Positions 1 to 5,557 of a stretch of 11,687 bases of DNA are shown piece after piece. The notes under the pieces are model-generated. The model did no database searches, had not been told where the DNA came from, and worked only from the letters and a program-made list of their open reading frames with translations. Position 1 is the stretch's first letter. The number at the start of each line of letters is the position of its first letter. Position numbers and translations under genes: made by a program. This DNA comes from Acidobacteriaceae bacterium (lineage in GTDB: Bacteria; Acidobacteriota; Terriglobia; Terriglobales; Acidobacteriaceae): assembly GCA_003140705.1 (NCBI GenBank), contig PLKU01000350.1:1-11687 (forward strand), given 5' to 3'.

Positions 1-2
1 AA

Positions 3-71
3 GAGATTGAACGAAACCCCCGCTCACGGAGCGCGAAGATGAGGGCGGCGGAAAGAAAAGCTGGCGGCTAA
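3..71 (+). CDS. rsmH: RsmH (MraW) 16S rRNA m4C1402 methyltransferase, C-terminal end only
   Basis: Only the last 22 codons lie in the window, running from the left edge to TAA at 69-71. The residues read EIERNPRSRSAKMRAAERK and end AGG. The NPRSRSAKMRAAER stretch matches the conserved C-terminal tail of RsmH, which in other bacteria reads roughly NPRSRSxxLRxAER. RsmH methylates N4 of C1402 in 16S rRNA and is normally the gene just before ftsL in dcw clusters, as here (15-nt gap). The identification rests on a short tail plus position. The open frame continues beyond the left edge. Confidence 0.85.
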   Translation, partial: EIERNPRSRSAKMRAAERKAGG

Positions 72-86
72 GAGTTCGGAGGAAAA

Positions 87-596
87 ATGGCGGCATGCAC
101 AACAACATATTTTGAAGTGGGCCGGGGCTGGAGCGTCCGCGTTGCGGAGCGCAACGCAGAGCTGCTGGCGCAGCAGGCATTGCGTCGCCGCGGTGCGCGC
201 ACTCCTGAGTTTCACTTTTCCAAGTCGATTGACAATTCACGCCTGGTCAAGGCTGCCGACCCAGTTCGGGTACGCGAGATGCGCGTGTTCTCGCTAGCTG
301 CCGCGGTACTGTTCCTTCTGGTGATGGTCTACGGTTTGCAGCACTTTTACGCCATTGAGGGTGGCTATCGCGTGGAGTCTGAGAAGCAGATGCGCGACCA
401 GTTGCGAGAGGAAAACCGCCAGTTGAGGCTCTCCGAGGCACAACTGTCGCAGCCCGGGCGCGTCGATCAGATGGCACGCCAGCTCGGACTTGCGGAGCCG
501 CAGCCGGGCCAGGTGATTCATCCCGGCGCTGTCCCCGATGCCAGTACTTCCACGTTGGCCCAGGTAACCCCTCCGGCGCAGAAGGACAGCTTCTAG
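87..596 (+). CDS. ftsL: Cell division protein FtsL
   Basis: A 169-residue bitopic membrane protein. FtsL joins the FtsQ/B/L part of the divisome and helps activate FtsWI. A hydrophobic helix spans about residues 67-89 (VFSLAAAVLFLLVMVYGL), followed by a polar heptad-like coiled coil at 94-121 and then SQPGRVDQMARQLGL (121-135), the short motif that usually closes the FtsL coiled coil. The last 25 residues are Pro/Ala/Ser/Thr-rich. The cytoplasmic part before the helix is about 66 residues, longer than the short N-terminus of E. coli FtsL. The start is set by GGAGG at 78-82, 4 nt before ATG. It follows rsmH by 15 nt and precedes ftsI by 154 nt. FtsL sequences diverge strongly, so the call rests on topology, motif and position. 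Confidence 0.85.
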   Translation: MAACTTTYFEVGRGWSVRVAERNAELLAQQALRRRGARTPEFHFSKSIDNSRLVKAADPVRVREMRVFSLAAAVLFLLVMVYGLQHFYAIEGGYRVESEKQMRDQLREENRQLRLSEAQLSQPGRVDQMARQLGLAEPQPGQVIHPGAVPDASTSTLAQVTPPAQKDSF

Positions 597-636
597 CCTC
601 TAGTTCCTAGCTTTGCGCTGCGACAAATGAGTTTTA

Positions 637-664
637 TGACTTATTGTGAGGTTTTCATAAGTCA
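637..664. repeat. AT-rich inverted repeat in the ftsL-ftsI gap (operator or hairpin candidate)
   Basis: TGACTTAT (637-644) and ATAAGTCA (657-664) are perfect 8-nt inverted arms separated by 12 nt. They are AT-rich in otherwise GC-rich DNA. No T-tract follows, so an intrinsic terminator is unlikely. A weak promoter-like pair, TTGCGC (613-618) and TATGAC (635-640) with a 16-nt spacer, would overlap the left arm. Function is unknown; a protein-binding site or an RNA hairpin in the ftsI leader are both possible. Confidence 0.35.
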
Positions 665-750
665 GAAGCAGAATGCGGTTGGCAGGTCGAGCGCCGGGGG
701 AAGGACCTGGCTTCAGGCAAGCAGCTAGAAGCTGAGGAGTTCAAGTTCCC

Positions 751-3057
751 ATGCCGTCAGCCCCTGGAGCCAACCGGAACCGCACCAATACGGCGCGTGC
801 CATTCCCCTCAAGCGAACACGCTTCTGGCTCATCTGCCTCTTCTTTCTGCTGTGGACGGTGGCCATTTGCGGCCGCCTGTTCTGGCTCCAGATTGTCCGC
901 CATCAGGAGTTCGTTGAGCGCGCCCAGAAGCAGCAACAGCGCACATTTGAGGTAGCTCCGCGGCGCGGCGTGCTTTACGACCGCAATCTTCGTCAGCTGG
1001 CAATGACGGTGCAGTCGGACTCTATCTACGCCGTCCCCACCGAAATCGACGATGGGCCAGGCACCGCGCGCGCACTGGCTGCGCTGGTGCATACCGACCC
1101 TGAAGACGCGCAAACCACAGAACAGCAGATCGCCGCGCGCCTCGACAAAGGGAACAGCTTCGCCTGGATTGCACGCCGCGTCACGAATGAGGTTGCAGCC
1201 AGCGTTCGTGAGTTGATCGCTGCAAAGGGCATGAGAGGGATCTACTTCCAGAAAGAGTTTCAGCGTTTCTATCCAGATAACCAGATTGCCGCACAGGTGC
1301 TGGGCTATGTTGGTGTCGACGACAACGGGCTCGGGGGACTGGAGAAGAAGTACGAGGGACAGCTGCACGGCGTTCCAGGTCGCATGTTTACCGCAGTGGA
1401 CGCGCACGCGCGAAGATTGGGCTCGACCGAACATGAGCCCGAGCCGGGCGTCAACCTGGTGCTCACCATCGACGAAAACATCCAGTTTCTGGCCGAGCGG
1501 GCACTCGATCATGCCATGGAGCGGACAGGTGCGGCCAACGGAACAGTGGTGGTGCAGGATGTGCACACGGGCCAGATTCTTGCGCTGGCAATCCGCCCCA
1601 CCTTCAATCCCAACCAGTTTCGTCACACCACCCCGGCGCTGTTGAAGAACCATGCAGTGAGCGACGTGTACGAGCCGGGATCCGTCTTCAAGCTGGTTAC
1701 ATACTCGGCGGCGCTGGATCAGCACGTGACCACGCCCGACGACATGATTGACTGCCAGGGTGGCAAGATCACCTTGGCTGGCCGCGTGATCCACGATAAC
1801 CAGGGTGAGCACTTAGGAGTCATCACCGTTCATCAGGCTCTGGAAGAATCCAGCGACGTGGCTGCGGTGAAGCTGGCGTTGAAGGTAGGCCCGGAGCACT
1901 TCAGCCAGTACATTCGCGATTTTGGCTTTGGCTCCCGCACTGGCACTGAATTGCCCGGCGAGACGCGCGGCCTGCTGCGCCAAGTCAGCAAATGGGGTCC
2001 ATCGTCCATCGGTTCAATCGCCATAGGACAGGAGGTGGGCGTCACTCCCATCCAACTTGTTTCAATGGTTTCGACGATCGCGAATGGTGGGGTCTACCTA
2101 CCGCCGCACGTGCTGATGCCGGGTCAGGTCGATATCAAGGGGAACGCCCAGGCCCCATCCGCATCCCCGTTGCAGCCGTCGCCCATCAAGGTGGGAGGCG
2201 ATCTGCCCAATCCTCTGCCTCCCGGCGCACACCGCGTGATTTCCACGCTGACTGCCGCGCAGATGCGGAAGATGATGGAGGGCGTGGTGCTGTTTGGCAC
2301 CGGCAAACCGGCTCAGCTTAACGGCTATTCTTCGGGCGGCAAAACCGGCACAGCGCAAAAAGTGGATCCGGTCACACACCTCTATTCGAAAACCATGCAC
2401 ATTGCCTCGTTTGCCGGGATTGCGCCAGTCAACAGTCCGGTGATTGCGGTTGCCGTGGTGATTGATACGCCCACCAAGGGCCCGTCGTACTACGGAACGG
2501 CTGTCTCGGCACCGGTATTCGCCGAGGTGGCACAGCAGGTGCTCGAATACCTGGGAGTCCCGCACGACATCGAATTACGTCCGGCCCAAAAACCCAGCGC
2601 AAAGGCTGCAATTGTTGCGGAGGATGATGGCCCTGAGCACACTGGCGACATCAATGCGCTCTTTGCCGCGGTCAACGATTTGCCCAGCGACGATCCGCTG
2701 CGCGACAAGCCGGCAGACACATCGGCACCAAGCCAGCTGGCTGCGCAGATAGCAAGTCCGGCAGAGAAGAAAAAGGGCAAATCGCCAGGATTGCAGGCGG
2801 CGCACACGCCACCACCTGGGGCGCTATTGGGCAAGGCGCCATCGCAGCAAGCATCCGCCTCCGTCATCTTGACTGACGCCAAAAAGCTTCAGGTGCCGTC
2901 CCTCGTCGGGCTGCCCGTGCGCAAGGTAATCGAAATGACCGCTTCGGCAGGCCTTGAACTGCAGATCACCGGCAATGGAACCGTGCGCGAACAGGCGCCT
3001 GCTCCGGGCACGATGGTCGCGCCCGGAACACAGATCGTGGTGCGCTGTGCACGTTGA
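751..3057 (+). CDS. ftsI: Class B penicillin-binding protein FtsI (PBP3-type), septal transpeptidase with C-terminal PASTA domain
   Basis: A 768-residue septal peptidoglycan DD-transpeptidase that works in the periplasm with FtsW. Order: basic cytoplasmic tail; membrane anchor at about 25-46; PBP dimerisation domain from about 66 (RRGVLYDRN at 71-79) to about 225; transpeptidase domain about 262-600; a 105-residue Ala/Pro/Lys-rich linker; one PASTA domain at about 712-768 (VPSLVGLPVRKVIE near its start). Catalytic motifs are SVFK at 311-314 (nucleophile Ser311) and KTGTAQK at 531-537. The second motif reads SSD (367-369), not the usual SSN/SxN. A Pro-rich insert lies near 462-492. The protein is longer than E. 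coli FtsI (588 residues) because of the linker and PASTA domain. GAGGAG (734-739) lies 11 nt before ATG, a rather long spacing. The gene ends 27 nt from the stop of the convergent SRPBCC gene. Confidence 0.93.
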   Translation: MPSAPGANRNRTNTARAIPLKRTRFWLICLFFLLWTVAICGRLFWLQIVRHQEFVERAQKQQQRTFEVAPRRGVLYDRNLRQLAMTVQSDSIYAVPTEIDDGPGTARALAALVHTDPEDAQTTEQQIAARLDKGNSFAWIARRVTNEVAASVRELIAAKGMRGIYFQKEFQRFYPDNQIAAQVLGYVGVDDNGLGGLEKKYEGQLHGVPGRMFTAVDAHARRLGSTEHEPEPGVNLVLTIDENIQFLAERALDHAMERTGAANGTVVVQDVHTGQILALAIRPTFNPNQFRHTTPALLKNHAVSDVYEPGSVFKLVTYSAALDQHVTTPDDMIDCQGGKITLAGRVIHDNQGEHLGVITVHQALEESSDVAAVKLALKVGPEHFSQYIRDFGFGSRTGTELPGETRGLLRQVSKWGPSSIGSIAIGQEVGVTPIQLVSMVSTIANGGVYLPPHVLMPGQVDIKGNAQAPSASPLQPSPIKVGGDLPNPLPPGAHRVISTLTAAQMRKMMEGVVLFGTGKPAQLNGYSSGGKTGTAQKVDPVTHLYSKTMHIASFAGIAPVNSPVIAVAVVIDTPTKGPSYYGTAVSAPVFAEVAQQVLEYLGVPHDIELRPAQKPSAKAAIVAEDDGPEHTGDINALFAAVNDLPSDDPLRDKPADTSAPSQLAAQIASPAEKKKGKSPGLQAAHTPPPGALLGKAPSQQASASVILTDAKKLQVPSLVGLPVRKVIEMTASAGLELQITGNGTVREQAPAPGTMVAPGTQIVVRCAR

Positions 3058-3084
3058 GCTGTTGCTGCAACACCCTCATCAAAC

Positions 3085-3549
3085 TCAATTCGAATGCTTC
3101 GGCGAAGTCCGAGTCATCACAATCGATTCGCCGGTTTCGAGCATGCTCTTCAAGCTGGAGAGAATGATCGGCCAACCATTCGAGACTGCCTGAATGAACT
3201 TCGACTCGCTCTTCTCCATGACATGCGTTACGGTAAGCTTGACGATCTCTTCCTTCTGTTCCAGGATGTAGGTCATCCGCGAGTATCCCTCAGCGGTCAT
3301 CTCAGGAAACATTTCATTGCGCCACTTCAAGACCAGCTTCTTCGGCGGATCGAACTCCAAGATTTCGCCGCTGTCGGCCATGCTTCCATCTGAGAACTTG
3401 ATGCACCATATTGAGCCGGGCGTCCACTCCGACTCTTGCGTCGTCCCCATCCAGAATTTCCGTGTGAACTCCGGTTCCGTCAGTGCCTGCCAAAGCTTCT
3501 CCGGCGTGGTGCGGATGTAGGTCACATACACAAACTGCGATTCAGCCAT
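3085..3549 (-). CDS. SRPBCC / AHSA1-like (activator of Hsp90 ATPase homologue 1) domain protein
   Basis: A 154-residue single-domain protein of the SRPBCC (START-like) fold, AHSA1 subgroup. Family features are visible: VYVTYIRTTPEKLWQALT near the N-terminus (7-24), EFTRKFWMG (27-35), the W-x-P-G turn (42-45), DSGEILEFDPPKKLVLKW (59-76) and a C-terminal helix with SNGWPIILSSLKSMLE (123-138). The fold makes a deep hydrophobic ligand pocket; the ligand is unknown and no catalytic residues can be named. ATG at 3549 is preferred because AAGGAG lies 6 nt ahead; a TTG at 3564 would add five residues but contains the ribosome-binding site itself. The first 8 nt overlap the end of the arsR gene, so the two are co-transcribed and probably translationally coupled. 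ArsR-SRPBCC pairs are common in bacteria, where the repressor usually controls its partner. Confidence 0.88.
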   Translation of the reverse strand: MAESQFVYVTYIRTTPEKLWQALTEPEFTRKFWMGTTQESEWTPGSIWCIKFSDGSMADSGEILEFDPPKKLVLKWRNEMFPEMTAEGYSRMTYILEQKEEIVKLTVTHVMEKSESKFIQAVSNGWPIILSSLKSMLETGESIVMTRTSPKHSN

Positions 3550-3871
3550 TGTTCTCTCCTTCAAGTTTTGTTTTCAGTTCAGCCAGCGCGCGCAAGCGGT
3601 CGCGCTCGTACTTGTCTATCCAACGCTCGGCAATGTCGTGAATAGGCACCGGATTGAGGAAGTGCAACTTTTCCCGGCCCCGCCAGACGGTGGCTACAAG
3701 CGTCGCCTCCTCCAACAGCTTTAGGTGCTTGGTCACAGCCTGACGGGTCATGTTCATCTGCTGGCAAAGCTGGCCCAGTGTCTGCCCGTTGTCAGCATGC
3801 AGCCGGTCGAGCAGCAAGCGGCGCTCCGGAGCAGCGAGCGCCTTGAATACCTTGTCGACATCTGCGCTCAT
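3542..3871 (-). CDS. ArsR/SmtB-family winged-helix repressor
   Basis: A 109-residue winged helix-turn-helix DNA-binding protein. DKVFKALAAPERRLLLDRL (6-24) is the typical first helices of the family, TLGQLCQQMNMTRQAVTKHLKLLEEA (31-56) the helix-turn-helix, and VWRGREKLHFLNP (62-74) the wing. The metal-site ELCxC motif is absent (a lone Cys36), so a metal sensor is unlikely; the signal is unknown. The open frame extends upstream to 4024, but the family similarity begins at MSADVDKVFKAL. ATG 3871 lies just 7 nt behind a good -10 box and has no Shine-Dalgarno sequence, suggesting a leaderless message. The gene probably represses itself and the SRPBCC gene through the palindrome at 3884-3903. It diverges from the padR-type gene. 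Confidence 0.9.
   Translation of the reverse strand: MSADVDKVFKALAAPERRLLLDRLHADNGQTLGQLCQQMNMTRQAVTKHLKLLEEATLVATVWRGREKLHFLNPVPIHDIAERWIDKYERDRLRALAELKTKLEGENNG
3556..3561 (-). promoter_or_regulatory. Ribosome-binding site deciding the SRPBCC gene start
   Basis: On the - strand AAGGAG is followed by a 6-nt spacer and ATG at 3549-3547. It lies inside the last codons of the upstream arsR gene. This favours ATG 3549 over the in-frame TTG at 3564. Confidence 0.75.
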
Positions 3872-3878
3872 TGTCTGG

Positions 3879-3908
3879 ATAATATGCAACCTATTGGTTG
3901 CATGTAAA
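3879..3908 (-). promoter_or_regulatory. Promoter of the arsR-SRPBCC operon
   Basis: On the - strand the -35 box is TTTACA (3908-3903; 5 of 6 to TTGACA) and the -10 box TATTAT (3884-3879; 5 of 6 to TATAAT), with an 18-nt spacer. Only 7 nt (CCAGACA) separate the -10 box from the arsR ATG, so transcription should begin at or one base before the start codon. This is the clearest promoter in the window. Confidence 0.75.
3884..3903. promoter_or_regulatory. Palindromic operator candidate for the ArsR-type repressor
   Basis: ATGCAACC (3884-3891) and GGTTGCAT (3896-3903) form a perfect 8-nt inverted repeat around TATT. It fills the whole spacer of the arsR promoter and overlaps the edge of both boxes. 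A dimeric winged-helix repressor bound here would exclude RNA polymerase. ArsR proteins typically bind such imperfect or perfect palindromes in their own promoters; that this ArsR binds it is inference from position. Confidence 0.7.
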
Positions 3909-3947
3909 GTTCTGCCAAGCCTCATTGGAAGAAGTTTAAGAAAACAC

Positions 3948-3976
3948 TTGACGTCATACACTGTGTGTAATACAGT
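3948..3976 (+). promoter_or_regulatory. Promoter of the padR-HAAS operon
   Basis: The -35 box is TTGACG (3948-3953; 5 of 6 to TTGACA) and the -10 box TACAGT (3971-3976; 4 of 6 to TATAAT), with a 17-nt spacer. The expected transcript start is near 3983, giving a leader of about 21 nt that still holds the GAGG ribosome-binding site at 3995-3998. Confidence 0.55.
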
Positions 3977-3996
3977 AGTTGACGTACAGTGTATGA
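3954..3996. promoter_or_regulatory. Long inverted repeat over the padR promoter and leader (operator candidate)
   Basis: TCATACACTGT (3954-3964) and ACAGTGTATGA (3986-3996) are perfect 11-nt inverted arms separated by 21 nt, centres 32 bp apart (about three helical turns). The left arm sits in the -35/-10 spacer, the right arm between the expected transcript start and the ribosome-binding site. TACAG occurs at 3971, 3985 and 3999, an exact 14-nt period. TTGACGT precedes both arms (3948-3954 and 3979-3985). A PadR-type autorepressor site is the simplest reading. Confidence 0.55.
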
Positions 3997-4004
3997 GGTA
4001 CAGC

Positions 4005-4346
4005 ATGACCGCCACCGACAACATCTTCGAGAATCTTCGACTTGAGCTTCGCAGAGGCTGCCTGACGCTGGCAGTTCTCGCCCAGCTTCGACAGGAGTAC
4101 TACGGATACACGCTGCGCAAAGCTTTGGCCGACCTCGGCCTGGAGATCGATGAAAGCACGCTCTATCCGTTGCTGCGGCGCCTTGAAGCGCAGGGCCTTC
4201 TGGCAAGCGAGTGGCGCGAAGAAGAAAAGCGAAACAAGCGCTTCTATCGGCTTTCGGCCGACGGGGAGCAGATATTCGGCCAGTTGCTCGAGGAGTGGCA
4301 GGCCATCAACGCGTCCATCAACGCAACCATCAACAACACGCTCTAA
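4005..4346 (+). CDS. PadR-family transcriptional regulator
   Basis: A 113-residue winged-helix regulator. After a short leader, ELRRGCLTLAVLAQL (14-28) is the first helix; YYGYTLRKAL (32-41) is the G-Y signature; LEIDESTLYPLLRRLEAQGLL (46-66) is the recognition helix, including the family hallmark STLYPLLRRLE; and RNKRFYRLSADGEQIFGQLLEEWQ (76-99) is the wing plus dimerisation helix. The single C-terminal helix fits the short PadR subfamily. The open frame runs much further upstream, but GAGG (3995-3998) lies 6 nt before ATG 4005. An in-frame ATG at 3993 would add four residues and lacks a ribosome-binding site. The HAAS gene follows after 17 nt. PadR proteins of this type usually repress their own operon and often sit beside HAAS/DUF1700-like membrane proteins. 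The inducer is unknown. Confidence 0.92.
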   Translation: MTATDNIFENLRLELRRGCLTLAVLAQLRQEYYGYTLRKALADLGLEIDESTLYPLLRRLEAQGLLASEWREEEKRNKRFYRLSADGEQIFGQLLEEWQAINASINATINNTL

Positions 4347-4363
4347 TCAGCAAGGAAAACGCC

Positions 4364-5401
4364 ATGGACCTACTCGATCGTTACCTGCAAGCCGTAAAGA
4401 AGCACCTGCCCTGGCAGCGGCAGGACGACATCATCGCCGAACTCAAGGCCAACCTCGAATCGCAGCTTGAAGACAAGGAAGCTGAGCTCGGACGGCCACT
4501 CACAGCTCTTGAAGCCGATGAGTGGATCAAGCAGCTTGGGTCACCCATTCAGGTTGCGGCAGCCTATCAGCCGCAACGCTACCTCATCGGTCCGGCCATC
4601 TTCCCCACGTACTGGTATGTGCTGCGATTGGCGACCCTATGGTGCACCGTCATCTACTCGATCGTGAGTGCGGTACAGATCTTTTCCGGTGGCATCGCCA
4701 ATGGCAACGAGGTGCTGGAGGCCGTGTTGCGTTTGCCCGGCGCCCTCATCACCACAGTGGCGTGGGTCACTCTCATTTTTGCGGTCATCGAGTACGGGAT
4801 CACCCATTCCCAAACAAAATGGGTGCCGATGGTGCCCCCCGCGGTCGCCTGGTCGCCGGGCAACCTGCCATCGTTTGTGAAAGACCCGGTGACCGGGAAA
4901 AAGCCGCGCAGTTTCGCTCAGGCCGTGGCCGAGGCGGTTGTTGAATTTTTCCTGTTGGTTTGGCTTTTGCTGATTCCGGGACATCCCTGGGTGCTGCTTG
5001 GCCCCGGCGCTCTCTACCTGCAGGGTTCGCCCTTTCAGTTGGGCCCGGTATTTATGCAGTTCTTCTGGTGCGTGGTCGCGCTCAGCGTCTTTCAGTTGGG
5101 CTGGCGCTGCCTTGATCTGGCTCGTGGCACCTGGCAGAACCCCAGGCAGGCGCAGAAAAACGTGATGCAGGTTGTTGGGCTCATCCCCCTGGTACTACTT
5201 CTGACTGTCCCCAATCATGCAGCCGTTGTGCTCAAGCATCCAGCGCTGGACCAGGTGCGCTATGGCGTGACTCTTAACACAATCAACCAGGGCATCTATC
5301 GTGTCGCGCTCATCATCTTCGTCATCGCACTGATTCAGACGATTGTCGACTTCGTGAAGCTCGGCATCAGTGCTTATCGCAAGCGTGTGGGGGCCATCTA
5401 G
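4364..5401 (+). CDS. HAAS-domain multi-pass membrane protein, partner of the PadR regulator
   Basis: A 345-residue protein. The N-terminal 70 residues form a helical HAAS (DUF1700-like) domain: DLLDRYLQAVKKHLPWQ (2-18), DDIIAELKANLESQLEDKEA (21-40), ELGRPLTALEADEWIKQLGSP (41-61) and VAAAYQP (64-70). Then comes YLIGPAIFPTYWYVL (73-87), leading into the membrane part. About six hydrophobic segments are visible, near 80-107, 124-145, 191-215, 229-250, 267-285 and 310-335. The domain is known as a cytoplasmic module attached to varied membrane domains and encoded next to PadR regulators, and it is thought to have a signalling role. What this protein senses or does is not known. The open frame reaches back to 4211, but AAGGA (4352-4356) 7 nt before ATG 4364 and the start of the conserved domain fix the start. 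It follows padR by 17 nt in the same operon. Confidence 0.85.
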   Translation: MDLLDRYLQAVKKHLPWQRQDDIIAELKANLESQLEDKEAELGRPLTALEADEWIKQLGSPIQVAAAYQPQRYLIGPAIFPTYWYVLRLATLWCTVIYSIVSAVQIFSGGIANGNEVLEAVLRLPGALITTVAWVTLIFAVIEYGITHSQTKWVPMVPPAVAWSPGNLPSFVKDPVTGKKPRSFAQAVAEAVVEFFLLVWLLLIPGHPWVLLGPGALYLQGSPFQLGPVFMQFFWCVVALSVFQLGWRCLDLARGTWQNPRQAQKNVMQVVGLIPLVLLLTVPNHAAVVLKHPALDQVRYGVTLNTINQGIYRVALIIFVIALIQTIVDFVKLGISAYRKRVGAI

Positions 5402-5557
5402 GATTCGCGCGCTCTCTTCTCGAATTCAAATGCCAGCTCGCAGGGGGAACTGAGAGTGTGCAAGTCAATTGTCATGCGGGCCTGTCCAAGTCCACTCTTC
5501 GACCGGATATCAGGGTGCGATGATAGCCACAACGGCTGATGGAGCGGGGGTTTCACA

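Noticed and set aside
637..664. Inverted repeat after ftsL read as an intrinsic terminator
   Set aside because: The stem is AT-rich with a 12-nt loop and no T-tract follows, so it does not fit a rho-independent terminator.
757..1812. A 351-codon open frame on the - strand inside ftsI
   Set aside because: It lies wholly antisense to the clear transpeptidase gene, has a Cys/His/Arg-rich composition typical of shadow frames in GC-rich DNA, and shows no recognisable domain.
3750..4004. Upstream extension of the padR frame to 198 codons
   Set aside because: The extra sequence is antisense to arsR and crosses both promoters; GAGG and family similarity point to ATG 4005.
3872..4024. Upstream extension of the arsR frame to 160 codons
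   Set aside because: The extra 51 residues would be encoded across the promoter and palindrome and match no ArsR feature; the family domain begins at ATG 3871.
5453..5498. Weak inverted repeat AGAGTG / CACTCT after the HAAS gene
   Set aside because: Six-nt arms 34 nt apart are expected by chance; no other signal supports it.
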